Shown: one piece after another, positions 1 to 11,700 of the stretch | How the letters are laid out: each line of letters opens with the position of its first letter | Numbering within the stretch: the first letter of the stretch is position 1 | Origin: Clostridia bacterium | GTDB taxonomy: Bacteria > Bacillota > Clostridia > TANB77 > CAG-508 | Direction of reading: 5' to 3' | Assembly: GCA_017510825.1 (NCBI GenBank) | Contig: JAFWMA010000005.1 | Span: forward strand, 1-64,000 | Length of the DNA: 64,000 nucleotides | Notes under the pieces: generated by a model | The model's database searches: none | The model's input: the letters and a program-made list of their open reading frames with translations, nothing else | What the model was told of the DNA's origin: nothing | Translations under genes and position numbers: made by a program

Positions 1-677
1 AAAAATGCAGTATTTTCAAAGAAAAAACTACATTTTTTTATCCTATATCGGTCAAATACGGATACATATATTTTAACTTATTTTTTAAAAAAAGAAAAGA
101 CTATTGACAAAATATTTTTATATGCTTTGTCAACAATCTGAGAAAAAGACGAGCAAAGCTCGTCTTTTTCTTTTTTATATATACTTATTATTTTTAGGTG
201 AAGTTCTATGATGATAGTCATTTAATAATCATGATTAGAAAAAATACATTTTAAGTGACTTAAATTTAGATGCAGAAAAAATATAACAAAATTTAGCTTA
301 ATTGAATTATTGGAATTTGATAATTTAAACGAATAAAATAATTGCAATAATATGTATAATCTTAAAATAATGTGTAATAGTTAGTAAAAATAATAAGTCA
401 AAAAAATAGTAATTATTAAAAGAAAGATGAAAATATTTTATCTTCATTTTACAAGTGAAAAGCTTACGAGGATATAGTTTTTCGGTTTTTTTATTATTTT
501 TTTTTTGCGCTAATATTACAAAAATGTAATCTAAATATAAAAATTACTTTAAGCATTTAATTTCCCTAAAAGTAGATTAAGATTGTATTTTATTTTTAAA
601 AAAATTTCATATTGAAAAGAATGATAAAATGTTGTAAAACTGAATAGTATATTATTTAAAAGAAGGAGATTGGCGAA
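1..677. other. AT-rich intergenic region upstream of the surface-protein cluster
   Basis: No convincing gene is visible. Positions 1-40 can form an imperfect hairpin (AAAATGCAGT against ACTACATTTT) followed by T residues and may be the terminator of a gene ending before the window. A strong terminator lies at 142-176. The remainder is almost pure A/T up to the ribosome binding site at 663-668. A weak promoter candidate (TTGAAA, 17 bases, TAAAAC) ends near 640. Confidence 0.5.
142..176 (+). terminator. Rho-independent terminator
   Basis: A perfect stem GAAAAAGACGAGC / GCTCGTCTTTTTC with loop AAA is followed by a T run. The core AAGACGAGC...GCTCGTCTT is the same as in the terminator closing the surface-protein cluster at 19080, so the same terminator core flanks the cluster on both sides. 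Confidence 0.85.
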
Positions 678-3600
678 ATGAAAAAGCTGCTGAACAAAAT
701 ATTTGCAATTTTAATAGTTTTTTCACTAATTGGGATGAGTTTTATTAGTGACTTAGTATATGCATCTGAGGTTATAGGCAATGAAGCTAGTAAGGATTAT
801 GCAAATGCTAGTGCTGATATAAATGCAAGTGCTGATGTAAATGCAAGTGCAAGTGCGAGTGCGAGTGCTGATGTAAATGCAAATGCAAGTGCAAGTGCTA
901 CTAGTGATGCTGTAGAAAATCAAATGAGTGAAAGATTATTAGTTGATGATAAAATAACTGTAACTAATATAGCAGGTAATAATGGTAGTACAAAACGAGA
1001 AGAAAGTGAAAATGGTGATGCAGTTGAGTTTTCAGCAACAATTAGTAGTGCTAGTAAAATAACAGCTGATATTAATCAAGAATTAATAATGCATGTTAGA
1101 ATATATGTAAAAAAAGCAGGTTATTTAAAAGATGTAAATATTAGTTTAAATGAAGAAAATTATATAATTTCTAAAAGTGCAGATGAAATTAATAAGGAAA
1201 TTAAAGCTAAAAGTGAAAATATTAGTAGAATTAAGCTAATAAGAGAAATCAGTGGTAATGAGATAAAATTAAATGAAATAGACGGTGGAGATGCATTAGA
1301 ATATGATATACCAATTAAATATAAAAAGCCAGTTGAAATTTCACCAGAATATCTAGATAGAGAATCAAAAATTAATTTGAAAGGAATATTTGTTAATTCA
1401 AGAAATGAACAACAAGAAATATCAAGGGAATCATTAATAAGAGTTCAATGGAAAATACAGGCAGAAGCTAGTATAAAACAAGAGTTAATTAGATATATAA
1501 AATATAATAACAGAACAATGATAAGCCTTAAGGTAACAGATGGGATAAAGGAAAATGTGATTCCGATTGAGAGAAAAGAAATAAGCATAGAAGTACCAAA
1601 ACTAAATAATGAATTACCAATGTTTGTGTCGGCAATAGGAGAGGGAATAGAACAAAAATATAGTAATGGAAATCTATCAATAATAAAAACTAATAAACCA
1701 AATGAAGAAGGAAAATATAGCTATAAAACAGAAGATACGTATGTAGTAACATATGTATATAACAATCAGGCAGAGTCAGCAGTAATAGATACAGTTGCAA
1801 CAGAAAAGATAAAAACAATAGCAAATACTGAAATTAGTGTTCAAACGGAAGTTAATAGATATGAAGTAAATGCAGAAGTAGGGAGTATAGTAGATTTACA
1901 AGTAGGAATACCACAAGAGATAAACAAAGGTTATATGTACACAAATTTAAATAGAAGTGAAAACAAATTAGATACAAACTATAATGAAATATATAGAATG
2001 AATATAGGATATGCTGAATTAACAGATAAAATAATTATAACAGAAGATTCAACAACATTAAATGATGAGAATAAAAATGTATTAGCTGATATAAATAGTG
2101 AAATTAAAACAACAAAAGTAAGAGTATCAAAAGATGAGATAAAAAAAGTTCTAGGAGAGAATGGAACGATAATAGTTAGAAACGAAAAAGGGGAGAATTT
2201 AGGAAAGTTAAATAAAGATGTCGAAGAATTAAATATCAATGCTAATAAAGTGTCTTTTGAGGCAAGTAAGCCAGAAAAAGAAGGTAATATAGATATTAAT
2301 TTAGATAAGCAGATCTTGGGAAGTGTAAACTATACAAAAGATGGGTTAGGCCTAATAAAAGAACTATCATCGCAAGTAACAGTATGTGGATATAATGGGG
2401 AAAATGAGATAACAAAAACAACAATAAATGGAACGATAGGTTTAACAAATCCAACATCAAAGGGATCAGTAGAAACAAATATAGATACATTATCAACTGT
2501 AACGAATAATGAAAATGTAGTATTTAATATAACATTAAACAAAACAGACATATCTGATGCATTATATACAAATCCAGCAATTCGAATAACATTACCAAGC
2601 CAAGTAAAAAATATAGATGTAATATCAGCAAGAGTAGTATATGATGAGGAATTGAATGCAGGAGATATACAAGTAAATGGAAATGAGATAATAATTTATT
2701 TAAGAGGAGTACAAACTCAATATAATACATTGAGTACAACACAAGGAACATTAGTAAAGGTAGTGACAAACTTAGGATTAGATTATTTATTACCTTCAAG
2801 TATTGAAAATGTTAAAGTGGAGCTATTTAATGAAGCAACAGGAGAAATGAATTCAGTAGAAAAACAAATAAATATTGTTGCTCCAAGTGATTTTATAAGA
2901 ACACATGAGATAAAGATAGGTAATGAAAGTAGACAAGCAATAGATCAAGATGTAGATACAATAAAAATAAAGACAGGTGAAGAAGCAAAAACAATGGAAG
3001 TATCAGGACAAGTAATAAACAACTTAGGAAAAACAGCAAATGGATTTGCAATAATAGGAAGAATACCATTTGAGGGAAATAAAACAATAAGTGGACAAGA
3101 ATTAGGAACAAATATAAATACAAGTATAGTTAGGCAAATAGAAGTAGAAGGAATAGAAAATCCAATAATAATGTATAGCAATAATGGAGAAGAAACTATA
3201 GAGGGACAAAATTGGACAACAGAACCAATACAAGATGCAAAATCATTTAAAATAGAAAGTACAACAGGATTAAATGATAAACAACTAGTAAAATTTAATT
3301 ATGCAGTAGCAATACCAGAAAATTTAGATTATGAAAGAACAGGAAAGTTTAATTATGCCATTGTGTATAATAATAATGCACAGTATGGATTAAGTAGAAA
3401 TGCGGTTGAAGCAAAAACTTTAGGTTTTGAAACTGGAGTAGCACCAACTTTAAAAATGGGAGTAACAGTTGTTGATACAAATGAGGGTTATCAAATTAAA
3501 GAAGGTGGAGATGTAAGAGAAGGACAATATTTAACCTATAGAATTAAAGTTGCTAATACTGGTACGCGAGATGCTAATAATGTTATTCTTGGATGTGCTT

Positions 3601-5732
3601 TACCTGGTGGTATAACACTAGTTACACCAAGTTATAATCATGGTAACAACTGTATCGAGTTTGTTGAAAGTACAGAAAAGTTTTTATATCATGAAATTGG
3701 AACTATTCTTGGTGGTGGAAGTGAAGAGTATGAGCTTACAGTAAAAATTAGTGATAGATTAGATGATGAGGAAAAATTAGACGGTGTTGATTTACCTGTA
3801 GCCTTTTCTCTTATTGGTGATGTATTAGGAGAGGATACTATTTCAACTGTATACACTGTTAAAAATAAACCAGGATATTTTAGTGTTAAATTAAATACAG
3901 ATACTGTGGGAATTGTAGAAACAAATGATGAAATTAATTATGTTTTAGATGTTATTAATGCTAACTATGATGACAAGACTAATTTGATTGCGAAGATTAA
4001 ATTGCCTAGTGGTGTTAAATATACCGGAATTGATGAAGAATATCAAAATAGTGTAGAGTATGATGAAAAAAATGATGTTTTAAATTTAAAGCTTGGAACT
4101 CTTTCAAATGACCGCAAAAAAATAAAAATTAAAACAAAAAATGAATGTCATTCTAACACATCAATAAAAGCAGAAGCTACATTGTCATGTGACGGATTAA
4201 ATGGAGAGATAAAGTCAAATACGGTTGATGCTTATACACAAGACCCAAAATCAACACTTAAAGTTGTTCAGACGACAAATGATACTAGAAATTTATCAGA
4301 TAGTGATGATGTGATATTCTATACCGATATAACGAACGAAGGACTAATTGACCAAATAGTAACTTTTAAGGATGAATTAACAACTGATTTGGGAGTAGAT
4401 GCAACTACTGTAACATTGGATGGCAATGTTGAAAATATTGGAAAATCTAATTATATAAATACACCTGTTACAATACCTGTTGGAAAAACTGTTAGAATTA
4501 CTACTAAGGCTAAATCATATCCTATTGAAGAAGGAAAATTTTTACAGGTTGAAAATACACCAAGTGTATTTGTAAGTAGTGGAGATGTAATTAGTGGAAA
4601 TACAGTTTCCATTGGTGTAAGAGGCACTGCTCCAAAACAAAGCGATGCAATAATAAAAGAGGGAATAAGAGAAAACAGTATTATAAGGAATGAAAATCAG
4701 AAATATAAGATTTCAGGAAAAGTTTGGTTTGATGAAAATAAAAATGGTAAAAAAGATGTACAAGAAAGTGGTATTAAAGATATCAAACTTCAACTATATA
4801 ATGTAGTAAAAAATGAAATTGCAAAAGAGGCTTTAAATAATGATTTGTACACAATATCAGGGGACGATGGAGCGTACTTATTTGAAAACTTAAAGCCAGG
4901 TAATTATGTTGTAGTAGCTAATTATGATAATGAACAATATGAAATTGCAAACTATAAAGTAGATAAAATGGCAGATTCAGAAAACTCAGATTTTGTTAGT
5001 GCTAAATTAGAAAATAGAGATGTGGCTGCAACGGAAAGTATGGAAATAAAATATGCAAATATCTATAGTATTGATTTGGGATTGACAAAAAAAGAACAAT
5101 TTAAGTTGGATCTTGATCAGACTGTTTCAAAAATTACAATTTCAAGTGAGAAAAATGGTGTTAGGGTTATAAGTTATGATAATAAGGAAGCTGAATTTAA
5201 TGTATCTGATGAAGAATTAAAAAAATCATCAATGTTGGTAGAATATAATATTAAAGTAACAAATAATGGTAATATATCAGGATATGCAAAGCAAATTATG
5301 AATTCTATTCCAAAAGGAATGATATTCAATTCTGAGATAAATCCGGATTGGTATTTAGGCAAAGATGGAAATATATACACTCATAAGCTAGAAGATCAAA
5401 GTATTAAGCCAGGAGAAAACAAAGATATTAAATTAATACTTACAAAACATATAAAAGATGAGCAAGTTAGTATATATAGGGGAAGAGCAGAGATAGAAGA
5501 AGAATATAATGAAAAAGGTTTACAATCAATTAATGCATTGTCAGGATATAATACAAACTTCTCAGCAACTGATGTTGTGATAAAAAAGCAATCTAATGTT
5601 AGAATAATAGCTATTATTGGTTTATCAATTGCAATAGTATCTTTAATTGGATTAGGGGTATTTGAAATTAAAAAGCATTTTATTGATAAATTATATAATT
5701 ATGATGAACTAGATTTTATAGATAAAAAATAG
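678..5732 (+). CDS. Giant secreted surface protein with DUF11-like and SdrD-B-like domains
   Basis: The 1684-residue protein is preceded by AAGGAG nine bases before ATG. Residues 1-29 form a signal peptide (Lys-rich start, hydrophobic core, VYA/SEV cleavage site). Residues about 37-75 are an Ala/Ser/Asn/Asp low-complexity stretch built from ASADVNA-like units. Repeated beta-rich segments follow; around residues 930-1030 the text YRIKVANTGTRDANNV is typical of DUF11-type extracellular repeats. About residues 1343-1435 match an SdrD-B/Cna-B-like module (KVWFDENKNGKKD, then GAYLFENLKPGNYVV). A single membrane helix near 1641-1662 precedes a Lys-containing cytoplasmic tail. There is no LPXTG-like motif, so it is probably membrane-anchored. 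It is the first of three large surface genes in the same orientation, 29 bases from the next, suggesting co-transcription. The specific role (adhesion, S-layer or wall scaffold) is not shown by the sequence. Confidence 0.8.
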   Translation: MKKLLNKIFAILIVFSLIGMSFISDLVYASEVIGNEASKDYANASADINASADVNASASASASADVNANASASATSDAVENQMSERLLVDDKITVTNIAGNNGSTKREESENGDAVEFSATISSASKITADINQELIMHVRIYVKKAGYLKDVNISLNEENYIISKSADEINKEIKAKSENISRIKLIREISGNEIKLNEIDGGDALEYDIPIKYKKPVEISPEYLDRESKINLKGIFVNSRNEQQEISRESLIRVQWKIQAEASIKQELIRYIKYNNRTMISLKVTDGIKENVIPIERKEISIEVPKLNNELPMFVSAIGEGIEQKYSNGNLSIIKTNKPNEEGKYSYKTEDTYVVTYVYNNQAESAVIDTVATEKIKTIANTEISVQTEVNRYEVNAEVGSIVDLQVGIPQEINKGYMYTNLNRSENKLDTNYNEIYRMNIGYAELTDKIIITEDSTTLNDENKNVLADINSEIKTTKVRVSKDEIKKVLGENGTIIVRNEKGENLGKLNKDVEELNINANKVSFEASKPEKEGNIDINLDKQILGSVNYTKDGLGLIKELSSQVTVCGYNGENEITKTTINGTIGLTNPTSKGSVETNIDTLSTVTNNENVVFNITLNKTDISDALYTNPAIRITLPSQVKNIDVISARVVYDEELNAGDIQVNGNEIIIYLRGVQTQYNTLSTTQGTLVKVVTNLGLDYLLPSSIENVKVELFNEATGEMNSVEKQINIVAPSDFIRTHEIKIGNESRQAIDQDVDTIKIKTGEEAKTMEVSGQVINNLGKTANGFAIIGRIPFEGNKTISGQELGTNINTSIVRQIEVEGIENPIIMYSNNGEETIEGQNWTTEPIQDAKSFKIESTTGLNDKQLVKFNYAVAIPENLDYERTGKFNYAIVYNNNAQYGLSRNAVEAKTLGFETGVAPTLKMGVTVVDTNEGYQIKEGGDVREGQYLTYRIKVANTGTRDANNVILGCALPGGITLVTPSYNHGNNCIEFVESTEKFLYHEIGTILGGGSEEYELTVKISDRLDDEEKLDGVDLPVAFSLIGDVLGEDTISTVYTVKNKPGYFSVKLNTDTVGIVETNDEINYVLDVINANYDDKTNLIAKIKLPSGVKYTGIDEEYQNSVEYDEKNDVLNLKLGTLSNDRKKIKIKTKNECHSNTSIKAEATLSCDGLNGEIKSNTVDAYTQDPKSTLKVVQTTNDTRNLSDSDDVIFYTDITNEGLIDQIVTFKDELTTDLGVDATTVTLDGNVENIGKSNYINTPVTIPVGKTVRITTKAKSYPIEEGKFLQVENTPSVFVSSGDVISGNTVSIGVRGTAPKQSDAIIKEGIRENSIIRNENQKYKISGKVWFDENKNGKKDVQESGIKDIKLQLYNVVKNEIAKEALNNDLYTISGDDGAYLFENLKPGNYVVVANYDNEQYEIANYKVDKMADSENSDFVSAKLENRDVAATESMEIKYANIYSIDLGLTKKEQFKLDLDQTVSKITISSEKNGVRVISYDNKEAEFNVSDEELKKSSMLVEYNIKVTNNGNISGYAKQIMNSIPKGMIFNSEINPDWYLGKDGNIYTHKLEDQSIKPGENKDIKLILTKHIKDEQVSIYRGRAEIEEEYNEKGLQSINALSGYNTNFSATDVVIKKQSNVRIIAIIGLSIAIVSLIGLGVFEIKKHFIDKLYNYDELDFIDKK
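796..905 (+). repeat. Hexamer-type low-complexity repeat encoding Ala-Ser/Asn-Ala units
   Basis: Imperfect repeats of GCAAGTGC, GCGAGTGC and GATGTAAATGC encode a run of ASADVNASASASA type just after the signal peptide. Such repeats can change length by slippage in multiples of three without breaking the reading frame. Confidence 0.75.
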
Positions 5733-5761
5733 AATTATTCTAAATTGAAAGGAATAATAAT

Positions 5762-8700
5762 ATGAAATTGAAACGAATAATATTATTAATAATTCCAATA
5801 ATTATCATATTTACCCTTATATCACAAAATGTTTTTGCTGCAGGGATTAAGACATATGATTCAAGTGTTGATCATACATATACTTGGGCTAGTGGAATTT
5901 ATAAAAAAGAAATAGAAAAAGATACATACGTTACTTTATCCAATATGAGAAGTAATATAGTTGTTTATAAGGAAATTGATAAAGATAATGTGGAAATAGA
6001 ACCATCAGTTGGATATGCGTATTACATGGCAAAGTCTTATGGTTTAGATGATCCAGATATGCAAAGTGTTATTGCTATGTCGGATCAATGGGGAAATGAT
6101 TCAAATATGAAAACCAAGGGCAGTAAACAAGACATGGATGGTAATGGTTTTTTATACATGAGAGCAAAACAATATGGTGATGTTTATTATGGGATTTTAC
6201 AAGATGCAATTAAAAATAATAAGAAGGTTTTAAGAATTAAAGATGAAGTAGCTGTAAATAAAAATTTAAAAGTGTTTGCAGATCAGAATGCGGAAACATA
6301 TACAGTTGGTCCATATAAGTTAGAATTAAATGTTAAAAAGAATAAATACACAGATGAAGCAGCAAAAATTTTGTATAATGAATTAAATGAATCAGGAAAT
6401 ACATTTTATAAAACAGAGAATGCATTTGCTAGAACAAATGCAATTACTGGAATAAATGGTACTAATGTAATTTTTGTAGATAAAAATGGAAAACAAATAA
6501 CATTTCCAAACTTTGTACCAGGACAAGAGCAGGAATTTTATATTAGATTTAAACCTAATAATGATGGTGCGATTATTGAAACTGGTAATCCTATCATTAA
6601 CACAAGCTATTTAACTAAATTTACTGCTAGAAAATTGGTAACAGGTAAACCAATAGAAGTTAAATTTGGAGATGCATCAGATGTATCTAATTCTACCAAG
6701 ATTGGATCTGCAAAAGAGAGGTTAAATACAGTAGAGGATAATGGTGAAACTATAGTTAGACAAAAAGAAACAACATTGGAAAAAAGAAAATATGCTTCTA
6801 GTCAAACTGTTGGTGCTTCTAGCTTATTAAACTCACTTAATGAAAGGATGAAATTGATTGCATCAGGTGATTCAAATTCAAATACAAATGGAATGAGAAA
6901 GGTTGGAGATAACAATGTTTCTAGTGCTTCTAAAAATGTCGATATTCATGCTCTATATGATCAAATGTATAAGATAGATAAAGAAAAATATTCTAGAAGT
7001 TTTGAGGAAACAAGTAATGGATATAAGTATATTACTGTCAATGACAATGTTCAAGAGGAACATTATGTTTATAACGGAGGGGATGCTGTAGAAGAAAGAA
7101 TTGAACGATTGGAGACTGGTACTACTAGGTATTTGTTGTATAAACCTAATTCTGTTAGTATAACGGAAAGAATACCATATTTTGGACAAAATCATAGAGA
7201 ACAAACATATAGCCAGTATGCTGCTGCTCATCCTAATAGTTCTGTATCAAAATATTATTATAATGTAACTGGAGCTAGTGACTCTCAAGGTTCATCAAGT
7301 CAATCATCGAATAATAATAATGGTAGTAATAACACTAATAGTAACGGTAATGATAGACTTAGACAAATTGTATCTAGTTATATAGCTGCTAGTGGTGAAG
7401 ATGCTACTGTAGAAACACGAGGTAATGGAAATGTATATGTTATTAAATATACAGGTAGTAAGGATAAAGAATCTGAGATATTGTCATACGTTGAAGGTGA
7501 AGTACGTGACGAAATAATCTATAAAGATGGTAGAAAGGATATAATTAAATATACAAGTGATGGTAGAATTCAAGTATCTCATTATGATTCGAATAACAAA
7601 ATAATTGGTACGCCAAATGTTTATGACAGCATAAGTGATTATGCTCAATCAAATAACAATTCAAATTCTGTTTTAACAGAATATGCTAGTCAAGGAAATA
7701 CTCATAGTGTTCCAGAAACTGGTTGTGCATTTTCTTATAAAGGTGCGGATGGACAAATGCATACTGTGGTAATTCCAGGAAAAGATGGATTGACCGATGA
7801 AGAGTACCAGCGCTATGTATCAATGATTACACGAGATCCACCAACAAGAGCTGATATGTTGGCACAAGGTAAAGTTGAGGGTTCAGACTTTATTGTATTA
7901 AATTTTGATGGAAATGGAGGAGATACTGCAGGGGTTAGTGCTACTTATGATATTCAAGCAGAACAACAAGGAGATCCTGCTTCTGGAGCTGCTTTTTCTG
8001 CTACTGCTGTTACTAAAATAGATGAAAAAAAGGATGATAAGGGTAATGTAATTAGTACAGAAGATAATAGTTATTATCCTAGTATGTCATTTACAGCAAG
8101 GGCAGTTTATGTTGTTCATTCAACATGTACTATTACTTCAGTAACTTTGAATGGAAAAGCCTATCCGGTGAGCAAAACAATAGAAAGAGAATTTTTTGTT
8201 GAAATTGAATATTCTGGTACTGTAGAGGGTGGAGAAGAATATAAAGTAAGAGATGGTGGATTTGATAAGCTTAAGAAAAAGGCTCAAGAAAAAATTACAG
8301 AATATTTTAATGGATTATCTCCACAAGATGTAGCTGGTCATGCACCAACAGGACCTGGGTACGAAGAGGCATTTACTCCTTCAGATTTAGGTATCTCTAT
8401 TGGAGGCTCTGGTGGAGGAGGAAGCTCTTCAGGAGGAAGCTCTTCAGGAGGAAGCTCTTCAGGAGGAAGTTCTTCAGGTGGAAGTAGCTCATCAGGAGGA
8501 AGTTCTTCAGGTGGAAGTTCTTCAGGAGACAGTTCATCAGGTGATAGTGATTCTTCTTCAGATGGAAATAATGGAAACGATAATGATGAAGGAGTATTGA
8601 ATGATATAGCTAAATATGTTCGTGTAGAAGGAAATCAAGATGGTGTTGATGTTACATGGTCTGATGGAACAGTTGATGGTAGAGGAGTTGGAACAGGTAA

Positions 8701-11700
8701 AAATACTTTAGGTGAATTCCAATTACCGGGAGCATCTATAAATATGCAAGTTGGTGGTACTGTATGGAATGAAACAAAAAATACAGATGGTAAAATGAAT
8801 AATGGCGAAAATATTCTAGCTGGTGTACAAGTTCAACTATTTGAATCAAAAACAAATCAATTAGTTGCAACAACAACTACAGATGCTAAAGGAAAATTTA
8901 GGTTTTATGGACAAGTAGGCAATGGAGTTGCATTGGTAAATGGTTTGAAGAAGTATTATGTAGTTTATACATATAATGGGCAAACATATGAAGCAACATA
9001 TTATAAAGAAGACTTGACTGGTATATATTCAAATGCTATGGAAATTGAAAGAGATAAATATAACAGAAAATTTGAGAATATATATTCAGATACATCAAAT
9101 TATTATATAGATAGTAATCCAAGAAAATCATATGCAAAAAATCAAAAGATAGAAAATGATAGTGGGCAATATGTTGAATTTGAGGGAAGAGCTTTAACTT
9201 ATGATGATGTGTATACAGAATTTTTAAAAGAAACATTGCTAAGTGATGCTGGAGAGCCATCTGATGCTGACTACAATAAAATATGGAATAGAAATAAAAC
9301 TTATGAGGAAGTAATTAATAATTCTTTAAAGAGATGGTTAAGTGGAAAAGGTATAACTAAAGAATATGAGTTTATAAAAAATCACATTAATGACACATTT
9401 ATTCAAGCTACAACAAAACAGCATAATAAAACATATAATTATGATGTACTATATACGGGATATAATAGGTTTGTTATTAAGGATATTGATTCAAATTCAT
9501 CGTCGTATAAAAAGGAGAAAACACCTTCAATACAGTTAGACTCTGGTGATGTGTATACATATTTATATTCTATTAACTCAGACCAGGCAAGAAATGTTAA
9601 CTTTGGATTGCATAATAGAGGTGAAAATGATTTGGCTTTACAAAAAGATATTTATAAAACAACATTAGTAATAAATGGAAAGAAGGAAGTATATACATAT
9701 GACAACAAAGCTGGAAAAATAAATAATTTCTGGGATACTAGTGCTAGATCAGGGTCAAATTTATATAATTCACAAAATGGTGAAGAGGGAAAGTATGTAA
9801 GAGAGATTAGAAAATCTGATTACTTATATAATGGAAATGATGCATATGGTGAAAAAGTTAATAATGTTGACAGTAATGTTAAAAATCTACAGGCATTTAT
9901 AACTTATAAAATTGCGGTTAAAAATCAGGGAGATTATGATACTAAAATAAACGAAATTGTTGATTATTATGACTCAGATACATTTGAATTTGATGGACAA
10001 TTGAATGGGAATCAGTATAGTATTAAATCACGTAATTATGCTAAAGAAGAAGTGAAAATGCCTGGACAGGATAATAGTTATGTGTATTCATATGTTGGTT
10101 CAGATGCAAATGGAACAAAACAGGATAATTTAACGGTAAAAACACAAGGAATAAATAAAAATGAAACTGAAACTATTACTAAAGAAGGCTATAATTATAA
10201 AACACTTTACTTAACTGGAATAAAAGGAGAAACGGGTAATGAAAAAATTGTGCCAGGAGAAACAGCGTATATTTATGTAACTTATAAAGTTAAAAATGAT
10301 AGTGAAACAAATAGAATTATCTTAGATCAACATTTAAAAGGAGAGAAGGTTGGAGAAGACAAAATAGGAAAGAAAGGTATTGCTGAAATAAATTCATATG
10401 CTACATATTATCATGAAGATACAAAGATACCAGATATATTTATGGAAGAAAATCCTGTAAATGTTGATGAGGTTACAAATAGAATGGTTGCTGGTACAAT
10501 AGACAGAGATTCTAATCCAGGAAGTTTGAAAGCTATTGATTTAGATTCAAATGGAAATATAATAACAGATGATAAATCAAATTCAGTAAAAGATAGACAG
10601 CAGGATGGTAGAGATAAATCTTCTAATATTAGACTAGTAATAGATCAAAAAGAGGATGAAAATAGAGTAAGAAGATTTAGTGGAGCCGTATTCGAAGATG
10701 AAAGGAATAAAGAATCAGAGAAAGCAGTAATTGGTGATGGAAAATTAGATAAGGAAACTAGAGTAAATGGAGTAACTTTACAATTAGTTGAATTAGTTAA
10801 AAATGTAAACAATGATGGTGTGTTCCAAGGAACATATTCTGGAGAAAAAGTTTGGGGAAATTATGTATATAATGACAATGTTAATGGAAGTAAAACATTA
10901 CCAAGATATGCTAGTGGTGCTGATAAATCAAGTGTTGTAATATCAGGAACAGGATTATTAGAAGTTAAACCAGATAATCTGGCAGCTAACAATGGTGATT
11001 ATTCATTTAAATCCATTCCAGCTGGAGATTTCTATATTAGATTTATATATGGAGATACTGCAGAAACTACAATGATTGATGATACTAAATGGGATGAAAG
11101 AATAAAAGAATTAGAAGGAAAATCTAATCTGAGTTATGCAGAAAGTACAGAACTTGAGAGACTAAATAATATTAAAAATGTAAATAAGATTGTTCCAAAA
11201 ATTGAAGATTATGAAGGTATAGAATTATCAGGAAGAAATGCAAAATCATATAATGGACAAGATTACAAATCAACAGTATATCAAGCAGGAGTTACACAAA
11301 ATGGAGAATATGGAAGTTATTATGATATTAATGGATTTGTAGATAATAGTAAACAAAACTTTTATATAATTGATAATCTTAACCTAAATGTTAATGGAAT
11401 AGGAGCTAGACCAGATACTATTTATAGTAGTCCAAGTGTAGATAAGAGTAAATTGTATTATTATAATATTAATGTTGGAGATAGTAATTCTGCTGTATCA
11501 GATGCAAAAGATGTATTTGATTATAGGAAAAATGTTGATAAATGGTCTAGAGGTGCAAATGGTACTACATTAATGAACAATAGAGCAGAAGTTATGGCAT
11601 CATTTGAAAAAGAATTAACATATAAACCAGAAGATAATCAAAAGAATGCTATTAAAGAATTAATGGATAATACTTATATGGTTTCTCAAACAGGATTAAT

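Noticed and set aside
8400..8600. 66-codon plus-strand ORF rich in Glu/Leu/Val
   Set aside because: It is the Gly/Ser repeat of the surface protein read in another frame.
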